A stretch of 8,041 bases of DNA from RUG721 sp040307385. GTDB lineage: Bacteria; Actinomycetota; Coriobacteriia; Coriobacteriales; Atopobiaceae. The DNA lies in the NCBI GenBank assembly GCA_040307385.1, contig JAWRJQ010000044.1, forward strand, positions 1 through 8,041, given 5' to 3'. Every line of letters starts with the position of its first letter. The stretch's first letter is position 1. The position numbers and the translations under genes were made by a program. The notes beneath the pieces were generated by a model. The model ran no database searches. It worked only from the letters and a program-made list of their open reading frames with translations, and was not told the origin of the DNA. This document shows positions 1-6,192 of the stretch, piece after piece.

Positions 1-482
1 AAGGCTATGCGGGGCGACCCGTCATCCATGTAGACGATGCCGCAGCGTACGAATCCAGCGCGCTGAAGGGCTGCCTGCATGGGCGCGTTGTCGGCGTGCG
101 TGTCGGCCCTCAGGCATCCGAAGCGCTCCTGCGCCCAGCGAAGGCAGAAGCTTCCGATGCCTTGGCCGGGGGATGCGCTGACGATTCGGTGAATCGTTCC
201 GTAGGGCATCTCATCGGGCCAGGTGCCCTCGAAGATCCGCCTGTAGGTGTGCTCCGGCCACGTCTGCATGCAAAACGCGCCCGCGATCTCGCCCGAGGAA
301 GCGTCTTCGCAGATCATGAGCGCGTCATGCGCGATGTCGTCGAGCACGTTCACGCGGGAGGGGTACCCGTTCGCCCACTGTTTCGCGTTGCCTTGGGCGC
401 GCATGAAGCTTCGGGCCGCATCGATGAGCGCGAGCACGGCGTCGACATCATCGAGCGTTCCCGGGCGGATGATCGGTTCCAC
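1..482 (-). CDS. GNAT family N-acetyltransferase (3' end cut off by window edge)
   Basis: Reading the minus strand from 482 to the window edge gives an open frame of 160 codons that is still open at base 1. It begins with GTG (MEPIIRPGTLDD after start conversion), with AAGGAG at 494-489 six bases upstream. The N-terminus matches the beta1-alpha1 start of GNAT proteins (IIRPGTLDDVDAVLALID). Residues 97-110 (TIHRIVSASPGQGIG) look like motif A, the acetyl-CoA pyrophosphate loop. Residues 126-144 contain ADTHADN and then MQAALQRAGF, the usual GNAT motif B, and residues 147-159 have CGIVYMDDGSPRIA. GNAT enzymes transfer an acetyl group from acetyl-CoA to an amine. The substrate cannot be told from this sequence; it could be a small molecule, a peptide or a protein N-terminus. 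The gene is divergent from pckA. Family assignment is firm; specificity is unknown. Confidence 0.85.
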   Translation of the reverse strand, partial: MEPIIRPGTLDDVDAVLALIDAARSFMRAQGNAKQWANGYPSRVNVLDDIAHDALMICEDASSGEIAGAFCMQTWPEHTYRRIFEGTWPDEMPYGTIHRIVSASPGQGIGSFCLRWAQERFGCLRADTHADNAPMQAALQRAGFVRCGIVYMDDGSPRIA

Positions 483-749
483 GTTGCTCTCCTTCTGCGG
501 CGGATGGCGCGCCGCCGCCCTCTCACTTCGGAAAATTTCCAGCTTTACGACAGGTACTATACCCAATCGTGGTGTTCTTGCGCAGATGTGATACAGGCGG
601 GTTAATTCGACAAGGTGCTTTGTTAAATCCTCGGCGTCGTCCGCGCGGTGCCCATATCATGGAAATGTTGAAAACAGTTCAACGCACATGCCCATGTCAA
701 CCATGTGAACCAACACGCATGTTCGTGTGAAGCGAAGAAGGAGGCAAAC
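483..749. promoter_or_regulatory. Divergent intergenic region and pckA leader
   Basis: This 267-bp gap separates the divergent GNAT and pckA genes and must hold both promoters. For the minus strand a TATAGT -10-like box lies at 561-556, without a good -35. For pckA no promoter with a good -35/-10 pair is evident; TATCAT at 655-660 and TTAAAT at 623-628 are weak -10 candidates. The last 85 bases before pckA are dense in short repeats: GTTGAA/TTCAAC inverted at 667-672 and 678-683, near-identical 9-mers at 693-701 and 702-710, and an ACACG/CGTGT hairpin at 713-728. No gene is supported here; plus-strand open frames that overlap it are antisense shadows of the GNAT gene. Confidence 0.5.
738..744 (+). 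promoter_or_regulatory. Ribosome binding site that fixes the pckA start
   Basis: AAGGAGG sits five bases before the ATG at 750. An in-frame ATG at 705 would add 15 residues (MNQHACSC...), but it has no Shine-Dalgarno sequence and its extension does not resemble the family's N-terminus. The 750 start is therefore preferred. Confidence 0.85.
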
Positions 750-2351
750 ATGGCAGTTAATGCAGAGCTCCAGATGTATGGCATTGCCCATACCGACAGC
801 GAGGTCACGGTGGACGCCAGTCCGGCCGAGCTTGTCGAGATGGCGATCGGGCGGGGCGAAGGCAAGCTCGCCAGCACCGGCTGCCTCGCCGTCACCACGG
901 GCGCATACACCGGCCGCAGCCCTGAGGACCGTTTCATCGTCGATACGCCCGACGTGCATGAGAACATCGCCTGGGGCTCTGTGAACAAGCCCCTCTCCAT
1001 CGCACGCTTCCAGAAGATCCGCGAGGAAGTCGTTGCGTATCTCTCCGAACGCCGCGTCTTCATCGTCCACTGCATCGCAGGCGCCGACCGCCGCTTCGCG
1101 CGCAAGGTGCTCGCCGTGTGCGAGCTTCCCAGCCAGGCGCTCTTCGTGCAGCAGATGCTCGTGCGCCCCACCAAGCACGAGATGGCTAACTTCGGCCTGG
1201 CCGATTTCGTGGTGCTCGCGGCTCCCAACCTCAAGCTCGACCCGCGCGTTCACGGAACCAACTCCGAGTGCGCCGTGATCATCAACTTCCAGGAGCGCAT
1301 GATCCTCGTGGTGGGCACCCAGTACAACGGCGAGATCAAGAAGTCGATCTTCTCCACCATGAACTACCTGCTTCCCGTTGAGAACAACGTGCTCCCCATG
1401 CACTGCTCCTGCAACATGAACCCGCGTTCCCACGGCACCACGGTGTTCTTCGGCCTTTCTGGCACCGGCAAGACCACGCTGTCCGCCGCCGAGGATCGCA
1501 TGCTCATCGGCGACGACGAGCACGGTTGGGCCGACGACGCCGTGTTCAACATCGAGGGCGGCTGCTACGCTAAGACCATCAACATCACGCCCGAGGCGGA
1601 ACCGCAGATCGTCAACGCCATTCGCTTCGGCTCCATCTGCGAGAACGTGGTGATCGACCCCGAGACGCGCGTGGCCGACTACTTCGATGACTCCCTCACC
1701 GAGAACGGCCGCGTGGCCTATCCCGTGGAATACATTCCCAACGCAGTGACTCGCGGCTTCGCCCGCCGTATTCCCGACGTCGTGATCTTCCTCACCGCCG
1801 ATGCCTTCGGCGTGCTCCCGCCCGTCTCCAAGCTCGACACCGATTCCGCCATGTACCACTTCATCACCGGATTCACCTCCAAGGTCGCCGGCACCGAGCG
1901 CGGCATCAAGGAGCCTCAGCCCACGTTCTCATCGCTCTTCGGCGAGCCCTTCATGCCGCTCGACCCCAACGTGTACGCGAAGATGCTCGGCGAGCGCATC
2001 GAGCATGGCGGCACGCGCGTCTACCTCGTGAACACCGGCTGGACGGGCGGCCCCTACGGCGAGGGCGCCCGCATGAAGCTCGCCTACACCCGCATGATGG
2101 TCGATGCCTGCCAGTCGGGCATCATCGACGAGGCCGAGTTCGTGCACGACGAGCGCCTCAACGTATACGTGCCCACGTCGTGCCCGGGGGTTCCTTCCGA
2201 GCTGCTCAATCCTAGGAACACGTGGAGCGATCCGGACGCCTATGACGAGATGGCGAACAAGCTCGCCGCCATGTTCGTCAACAACGCCGAAACGCGTCAC
2301 CCCGGCATGGCTCCCGAGGTCAAGGCTGCAGGTCCCAAGCCGCTTGCGTAG
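750..2351 (+). CDS. pckA: Phosphoenolpyruvate carboxykinase (ATP)
   Basis: This cytosolic enzyme interconverts oxaloacetate + ATP and PEP + CO2 + ADP. It serves gluconeogenesis or, in many fermenting anaerobes, PEP carboxylation. The product is 533 residues, close to the 540 of the E. coli enzyme. Visible landmarks, with E. coli equivalents inferred by hand alignment, are: TGRSPEDR at 54-61 (R56 = substrate-binding R65); KKSIFSTMNYLLP at 197-209 (K198 = metal-ligand K213); H218 in MHCSCN (= H232); P-loop GLSGTGKTT at 235-243; GDDEHGW at 254-260 (D256 = D269); FNIEGGCYAK at 266-275; R321 (= R333); and near the C-terminal third GFTSKVAGTERG and NTGWTGGPYGEG. All key residues are present, so the enzyme should be active. 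The P-loop and length identify the ATP-type, not the GTP-type, enzyme. CSCN replaces the CSAN seen in E. coli, placing two cysteines beside the metal-binding histidine. The gene is monocistronic: divergent from the GNAT gene, convergent with pta, and followed 22 bases later by a hairpin. Confidence 0.97.
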   Translation: MAVNAELQMYGIAHTDSEVTVDASPAELVEMAIGRGEGKLASTGCLAVTTGAYTGRSPEDRFIVDTPDVHENIAWGSVNKPLSIARFQKIREEVVAYLSERRVFIVHCIAGADRRFARKVLAVCELPSQALFVQQMLVRPTKHEMANFGLADFVVLAAPNLKLDPRVHGTNSECAVIINFQERMILVVGTQYNGEIKKSIFSTMNYLLPVENNVLPMHCSCNMNPRSHGTTVFFGLSGTGKTTLSAAEDRMLIGDDEHGWADDAVFNIEGGCYAKTINITPEAEPQIVNAIRFGSICENVVIDPETRVADYFDDSLTENGRVAYPVEYIPNAVTRGFARRIPDVVIFLTADAFGVLPPVSKLDTDSAMYHFITGFTSKVAGTERGIKEPQPTFSSLFGEPFMPLDPNVYAKMLGERIEHGGTRVYLVNTGWTGGPYGEGARMKLAYTRMMVDACQSGIIDEAEFVHDERLNVYVPTSCPGVPSELLNPRNTWSDPDAYDEMANKLAAMFVNNAETRHPGMAPEVKAAGPKPLA

Positions 2352-2373
2352 CACGCAGCCTCCTGACGTTCTC

Positions 2374-2410
2374 GATGACGGGCTCCCGCCTAAGGTGGGA
2401 GCCCGTCATC
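2374..2410 (+). terminator. Strong hairpin after pckA
   Basis: A perfect 14-bp stem (GATGACGGGCTCCC at 2374-2387 with its complement at 2397-2410) closes a 9-base loop. That loop can itself add two C-G pairs and a G-U pair. The hairpin begins 22 bases after the pckA stop codon. No T-tract follows, so it may act with Rho or as a 3'-end protecting structure and is not a textbook intrinsic terminator. Confidence 0.7.
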
Positions 2411-2422
2411 CTCGTGCCACCG

Positions 2423-2490
2423 GGGAGTGCGTCTCCGTTCCATCAGGGAACCTGTCTCCGTCCCACTGGGAGTGCGCCTCCGTCCCATCA
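2423..2490. repeat. Three tandem copies of a ~23-bp GC-rich repeat
   Basis: Units at 2423-2445, 2446-2467 and 2468-2490 follow the pattern GGGA-rich start, then TCTCCGT or CCTCCGT, then a CCCATCA-like end. Units 1 and 3 differ at only two positions; unit 2 keeps the frame of the pattern but has AACCTG where the others have AGTGCG. On the minus strand each reads as GGGACGGAG...TCCC and can fold into a tiny hairpin (GGAG with CTCC). The form resembles REP-like intergenic repeats mobilised by RAYT/Y1 transposases; that link is inferred. No coding frame is supported. Confidence 0.7.
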
Positions 2491-2492
2491 AA

Positions 2493-2586
2493 AACTACGC
2501 ATCGGTTTTCTCTCCAGATGCTTTTTCACACGCCATCTGGTGTTTTGTTGCGACTTTTTTCTCTGAGAGAAAACTAATGCGTAGTT
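2493..2586. repeat. 94-bp nested inverted-repeat element (MITE-like or structured RNA)
   Basis: Outer arms at 2493-2513 and 2566-2586 pair at 19 of 21 positions (AACTACGCAT, two mismatches, then GTTTTCTCT). Inside lies a second inverted repeat, CCAGATG at 2514-2520 with CATCTGG at 2534-2540. A third palindrome, TTTTCTCT-G-AGAGAAAA at 2557-2573, shares its right half with the outer arm, so two foldings compete. Read on the minus strand, the outer stem is followed by a short T run (2493-2488). No target-site duplication is visible. It could be a small non-autonomous mobile element or a conserved transcript-end structure; nothing in it is protein-coding. Confidence 0.65.
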
Positions 2587-2651
2587 CGGCGGCTGCGGGA
2601 ACGAGCAGCTCAGGGGCCACGGTCCTGTGCTGCATGCGGTGCGCAACGAAA

Positions 2652-2676
2652 GACCACCCGCACATTGCGGGTGGTC
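2652..2676 (-). terminator. Rho-independent-type terminator of pta
   Basis: A perfect 10-bp GC-rich stem (GACCACCCGC with GCGGGTGGTC) surrounds a 5-base loop. On the minus strand it is followed by TTTCGTT, a short T-rich run. It lies about 48 bases past the pta stop codon, in the right orientation to end that transcript. The bases between this hairpin and the inverted-repeat element (2587-2651) show nothing I recognise. Confidence 0.75.
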
Positions 2677-2723
2677 ATGGATTGAGCGAGACGCGCAGAA
2701 GGTGCGGGCGCGATGTCTCCAGC

Positions 2724-3698
2724 CTAGGCGATCTGCGCCTGGACGGCGGTGATGGCCACGACGCCCACGATGTCCTCGGCGGAGCAGCCGCGCGAGAGGT
2801 CGTTGACCGGCTTGGCGATGCCCTGCAGCAAAGGCCCGTACGCATCGGCCTTGGCGAAGCGCTGGACCAGCTTGTAGCCGATGTTGCCGGCATCGAGGTT
2901 GGGGAACACCAGGATGTTGGCCTTGCCGGGAACCTTCGAATCGGGCGCCTTCAGAAGGCCCACGGATGCCTCGAGAGCGGCATCAAGCTGCAGGTCGCCG
3001 TCGAGGAAGAGCTCGGGCGCCTTCTGCTTGGCGAGGGCCGTCGCCTCCTGCACCAGCGTGGCCGTATCGCCTTTGGCGGATCCCATGGTGGAGTAGCTGA
3101 GCATGGCCACGACCGGCTCGTCGTGCATGAACGAGCGCCAGGTGCTGGCGGAGGACAGCGCGATCTCGGAGAGCTCGTCCGCATTGGGGGCGATGTTGAG
3201 CCCGCAGTCGGCAAACAGGAGCGTGCCGTCCTCGCCGTACTCGGCGACGGGCGTGCACATGATGAAGAACGAGGATACGAGCTTGGTGCCGGGTGCGGTC
3301 TTCAGGATCTGGAGCGCGGGGCGCAGGGTGTTGGCGGTGGAGTGGCAGGCGCCGGACACGAGCCCGTCGGCATCGCCGAGCTTGACCATCATGGTGCCGA
3401 AATAGGTGGCGTCGGCCATTTGGTCGTATGCCTGCTCGGGCGTGACGCCCTTCGCCTTGCGCAGCTCGTAGAACGCGTCGGCGTATGCCGAGCGCTTCTC
3501 GGAGGCGGCGGGGTCGATGACCTCGGCGCCGGGCACGTCGATCTCGGCGGGATCTCCCAGTATGATGAGCTTGGCGATGCCTTCCCGTATGATCTGCGTG
3601 GCCGCATCGATGGTGCGCCGATCCTCTCCCTCGGGCAGGACGATGGTCTTCACATCGCCTGCGGCCAGTGCCTTGATCCTGTCGAGAAATGCGCTCAT
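2724..3698 (-). CDS. pta: Phosphate acetyltransferase (phosphotransacetylase)
   Basis: The enzyme converts acetyl-CoA + phosphate to acetyl phosphate + CoA, the first step of fermentative acetate formation and ATP gain, or the reverse in acetate assimilation. The product is 324 residues, the length of the short single-domain class (about 325-335, as in Methanosarcina and Bacillus) that lacks the N-terminal DRTGG/P-loop part of E. coli Pta. Family landmarks are DGLVSGACHST, LVSSFFIM, FADCGLNIAPNA, MLSYSTMGSAKGD, DGDLQLDAAL, VPGKANILVFPNLDAGNIGYK and KPVNDLSRGC near the C-terminus. S302 and R303 in the last motif probably correspond to the catalytic S309/R310 of the Methanosarcina enzyme. An upstream in-frame ATG at 3710 exists, but GGAGGA at 3708-3703 is well placed only for the ATG at 3698. 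The gene stands alone: divergent from glf, convergent with pckA, its own terminator, and no ackA neighbour in view. Confidence 0.96.
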   Translation of the reverse strand: MSAFLDRIKALAAGDVKTIVLPEGEDRRTIDAATQIIREGIAKLIILGDPAEIDVPGAEVIDPAASEKRSAYADAFYELRKAKGVTPEQAYDQMADATYFGTMMVKLGDADGLVSGACHSTANTLRPALQILKTAPGTKLVSSFFIMCTPVAEYGEDGTLLFADCGLNIAPNADELSEIALSSASTWRSFMHDEPVVAMLSYSTMGSAKGDTATLVQEATALAKQKAPELFLDGDLQLDAALEASVGLLKAPDSKVPGKANILVFPNLDAGNIGYKLVQRFAKADAYGPLLQGIAKPVNDLSRGCSAEDIVGVVAITAVQAQIA

Positions 3699-3702
3699 AG
3701 CT

Positions 3703-3708
3703 TCCTCC
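3703..3708 (-). promoter_or_regulatory. Ribosome binding site that fixes the pta start
   Basis: GGAGGA on the minus strand lies 4-5 bases before the ATG at 3698. It overlaps the alternative upstream ATG at 3710, so that codon is unlikely to initiate. Confidence 0.85.
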
Positions 3709-3790
3709 ATACTCCGCTTGCTCCTGTTGTATTGATGGACGCACGGCGATTGGGCCGCAATTCACCCTGAATCGCTTGCGAAACACCTAC

Positions 3791-3800
3791 CATTATAATG
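3791..3800. promoter_or_regulatory. Palindromic -10 box shared by divergent pta and glf
   Basis: CATTATAATG is a perfect 10-bp palindrome, so it reads as a consensus TATAAT -10 on both strands: 3794-3799 for glf and 3797-3792 for pta. It is the best -10 in the 158-bp divergent gap. Predicted leaders are about 50 bases to glf and about 85 bases to pta. Neither side has a good -35 at 16-18 bp (TTGCGA at 3776-3781 is only 12 bp away), so promoter strength or activator dependence is uncertain. Confidence 0.6.
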
Positions 3801-3856
3801 TTGAGTGGTAGAATCGGTTCAGCTCATCCGTCTGGTTTTCGAAAAGGGGACTTGCT

Positions 3857-5056
3857 ATGGGTATTCAACGCGGCCTTCCCGAAACGTTCTCTCCCGACTC
3901 CTACGATGCCATCATCGTCGGCGCGGGATATGCCGGAGCGGTCTGCGCGCGCCGCCTTGCGGAAGCCTGCGGATCCAAGGTATGCGTCATCGAGCGCAGG
4001 GACCACATCGCAGGCAATGCCTACGACTGCCTCGACGATGCGGGCATCTTGATCCACCAGTACGGCCCGCACATCTACCACACCACCGACGATCGCGTGC
4101 ACCAGTTCCTGTCGCGCTTCACCGAGTGGACGCCCTACCAGCACAAGGTGCTCGCCAACATCAACGGCACGCTCATGCCGGTGCCCTTCAACCACCAGGC
4201 GCTCAAGCTCGCGTTCGGCGAGGAGCGCGGCGAGTCGCTCTATCAAAAGCTCGTGCGCGCCTTCGGCGAGAACAAGAAGGTCCCCATCATGGAGCTGCGC
4301 GAGCAGAACGACCCCGATCTCACCGAGGTCGCCGACTTCGTCTATGAGAACATCTTCCTCTACTACACCATGAAGCAATGGGGCAAGACGCCCGACCAGA
4401 TCGATCCCTCCATCACGGGGCGCGTCCCCGTGTTCGTGGGTGACGACGACCGGTATTTCCCCGCAGCGCCCTACCAGGGCATGCCCGCCGAGAGCTACAC
4501 CAAGCTCTTCGAGAACATGCTCGACCATGATCTCATCTCCGTCTTCCTCGACGTCGATGCGCGTGACCTCATGGAGGTGGGGGAGACGAGCATCTCCATC
4601 TGCGGCAAGCCCTATGCAGGCGAGATCATCTACACCGGCCCGCTCGACGAGCTCTTCTCCTACGATCTGGGCGCGCTGCCGTACCGCACGCTCGACATGC
4701 AGTTCGAGACGCTCGACGTCGACCAGTTCCAGCCCGTCGGCACGGTGAACTACACCACGAGCGAGGATTTCACGCGCATCACCGAGTTCAAGAACATGAC
4801 GGGCCAGGTGCTTCCCGGCAAGACCACCATCATGCGCGAATACTCCAAGGCCTACGAGCCCGGCAGCGGACAGACGCCGTACTACGCCATCATCGAGGAC
4901 GAGAACATCGACCTGTACCAGCGTTATCGCGAGCGTGTGGCCCATCTGCTCAACTTCCACTGCGTGGGCAGGCTTGCGGAATACCGCTACTACGATATGG
5001 ACGGCGTCGTGGTTTCCGCCCTCGACCTCACCGACGAGATCATCGCCCAGCACTAA
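3857..5056 (+). CDS. glf: UDP-galactopyranose mutase
   Basis: This FAD enzyme isomerises UDP-galactopyranose to UDP-galactofuranose, the donor for galactofuranose in surface glycans. The product is 399 residues; bacterial Glf is usually about 370-390. The excess is a ~16-residue leader (MGIQRGLPETFSPDSY) before the FAD-binding strand and GAGYAGAVCARRLA at 22-35. Other family features are IERRDHIAGNAYD at 45-57, HQYGPHIYHT at 67-76, TMKQWGKTP at 171-179 (W175 probably the conserved active-site tryptophan), R189 before PVFVGDDDRYFP, YQGMP at 206-210, YTGPLDELF at 259-267, R277 in YRTL, and GRLAEYRYYDMD at 371-382. R189 and R277 are likely the two substrate-diphosphate-binding arginines. The start is supported by AAGGGGA at 3844-3850, six bases upstream. 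A glycosyltransferase gene follows after 19 bases, so the two are almost certainly cotranscribed. Confidence 0.96.
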   Translation: MGIQRGLPETFSPDSYDAIIVGAGYAGAVCARRLAEACGSKVCVIERRDHIAGNAYDCLDDAGILIHQYGPHIYHTTDDRVHQFLSRFTEWTPYQHKVLANINGTLMPVPFNHQALKLAFGEERGESLYQKLVRAFGENKKVPIMELREQNDPDLTEVADFVYENIFLYYTMKQWGKTPDQIDPSITGRVPVFVGDDDRYFPAAPYQGMPAESYTKLFENMLDHDLISVFLDVDARDLMEVGETSISICGKPYAGEIIYTGPLDELFSYDLGALPYRTLDMQFETLDVDQFQPVGTVNYTTSEDFTRITEFKNMTGQVLPGKTTIMREYSKAYEPGSGQTPYYAIIEDENIDLYQRYRERVAHLLNFHCVGRLAEYRYYDMDGVVVSALDLTDEIIAQH

Positions 5057-5075
5057 CCCGCCCAGGAGATTGCAC

Positions 5076-6110
5076 ATGAACAAGCTACTCACCATCGGCA
5101 TTCCGTGCTACAACTCGGCGGAATATATGGACCATTGCATCACGACGCTGCTCGAGGCCTCGTGCTACTCCGATGACCTCGAGATCGTCATCGTCGATGA
5201 CGGATCGCAGAACGACAGCACCGCCGCGAAGGCCGACACGTGGCAGAAGCGCCATCCTGCCATCATTAAGGCCGTCCATCAGGACAACGGCGGCCACGGT
5301 ACGGCGGTTATGAAGGCGGTCGAGCATGCGACGGGCCTCTATTTCAAGAACATCGACTCCGATGACTGGGTGGACCTCGCGGCGTTTGCATCGTTGCTCG
5401 TGAAGATCCGTGCATTCGTCACCGCGCAGGATCTGCCCGACCTGATCATCACCAACTTCGTGTACGACCATGCCGACGAGGGCACCTCCCACACGGTCAA
5501 GTATCGCCGTAAGCTGCCGGTGGACCGCATGTTCACGTGGGACGAGATCGGGCGCTTCAACAAGACGCAGTATCTGCTCATGCATGCTCTGACGTATCGC
5601 ACCGAGGTGTTGCGCGCCGCGCAGCTCGACATGCCCGCGAACACCTTCTACGTCGATAACATCTACGCGTACGTGCCGTTCCCGCTGTGCAAGAAGCTGT
5701 ATTACCTCGACGTCGATCTCTACCGCTATTTCATCGGCCGCGATGACCAATCGGTTAACGAGAAGGTCCTGACCAGCCGCATCGACCACTACTGGCGCGT
5801 CGCGCGCGTCATGATGCACGCCTACCACCTGTACGAGGATGTGGAGTCGGTGCTGCTGCGCGACTACATGATGGGCTACTTCACTATCATCATGGCCATC
5901 TGCTCGGTCTTCTCCAAGTTCTCCGATCGTGCGGACGCTGCCGAGGAGCTCGACGCTCTGTGGAAGGAGCTCAAGGAGTATGACACGCATATGTACCGCC
6001 GCGCCCGCCGCGGCGTCATCGGCACCGTCACCAACCTCCCCGGCGCGATGGGGGAGAAGGTCACCTTGGGTTTGTATCGCATCGCCCAGAAGGTCGTCAA
6101 GTTCAACTAG
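5076..6110 (+). CDS. Family 2 glycosyltransferase, likely partner of glf
   Basis: A 344-residue GT-A fold glycosyltransferase. Residues 4-46 (LLTIGIPCYNSAEYMDHCI ... IVIVDDGS) form the nucleotide-sugar-binding half, with DDGS at 41-44. DSDDW at 94-98 carries the metal-binding DXD. FYVDN at 191-195 offers D194 as the likely catalytic base. YFIGRDDQSVN at 218-228 matches the segment that usually closes the GT2 domain in surface-polysaccharide enzymes. There is no signal peptide and no clear transmembrane helix; residues 264-280 are only moderately hydrophobic, so it probably works at the inner membrane face. AGGAGA at 5064-5069 precedes the ATG by six bases; longer upstream readings overlap glf out of frame. 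Cotranscription with glf suggests a galactofuranosyltransferase, but donor and acceptor are inferred from context only. It could instead transfer another sugar onto the same glycan. Confidence 0.9.
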   Translation: MNKLLTIGIPCYNSAEYMDHCITTLLEASCYSDDLEIVIVDDGSQNDSTAAKADTWQKRHPAIIKAVHQDNGGHGTAVMKAVEHATGLYFKNIDSDDWVDLAAFASLLVKIRAFVTAQDLPDLIITNFVYDHADEGTSHTVKYRRKLPVDRMFTWDEIGRFNKTQYLLMHALTYRTEVLRAAQLDMPANTFYVDNIYAYVPFPLCKKLYYLDVDLYRYFIGRDDQSVNEKVLTSRIDHYWRVARVMMHAYHLYEDVESVLLRDYMMGYFTIIMAICSVFSKFSDRADAAEELDALWKELKEYDTHMYRRARRGVIGTVTNLPGAMGEKVTLGLYRIAQKVVKFN

Positions 6111-6146
6111 GACGCGGCTGCTCCATCATCGAGACGTGCTGCGATA

Positions 6147-6192
6147 GCCGGGTCGGAAGCGTTTCCGGCCCGGCCTATTTATTATTCTTTTT
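6147..6192 (+). terminator. Rho-independent terminator of the glf operon
   Basis: A 12-bp stem (6147-6158 with 6163-6174, one G-U pair) around a GCGT tetraloop is followed by a T-rich tail that includes CTTTTT at 6187-6192. It lies 36 bases after the glycosyltransferase stop. This is the clearest intrinsic terminator in the window and separates the glf operon from the adhesin gene. Confidence 0.9.

Noticed and set aside
96..605. Long plus-strand open frames across the left region
   Set aside because: They are antisense to the GNAT gene, show no family resemblance, and lack a ribosome binding site; the minus strand carries recognisable GNAT motifs.
705..749. Upstream ATG for pckA adding 15 residues
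   Set aside because: It has no Shine-Dalgarno, while the ATG at 750 has AAGGAGG five bases upstream.
657..1859. 400-residue minus-strand open frame opposite pckA
   Set aside because: A high-GC antisense shadow rich in H, G, V and A; pckA on the plus strand has every family motif.
2423..2490. Possible CRISPR array
   Set aside because: The units abut with no spacers, number only three and vary internally, and no cas genes are present.
2427..3770. 447-residue plus-strand open frame across the repeats and pta
   Set aside because: Antisense to pta and passing through the non-coding repeats; low-complexity composition and no recognisable domain.
3746..3775. GCGATT/AATCGC inverted repeat in the pta-glf gap as an operator
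   Set aside because: Six-base arms separated by 18 bases are expected by chance at this composition, and no regulator is encoded nearby.
3824..5101. 425-residue minus-strand open frame opposite glf
   Set aside because: Antisense shadow of glf, with no ribosome binding site or domain.
5085..5990. 301-residue minus-strand open frame opposite the glycosyltransferase
   Set aside because: Antisense shadow of a gene with clear GT2 motifs.
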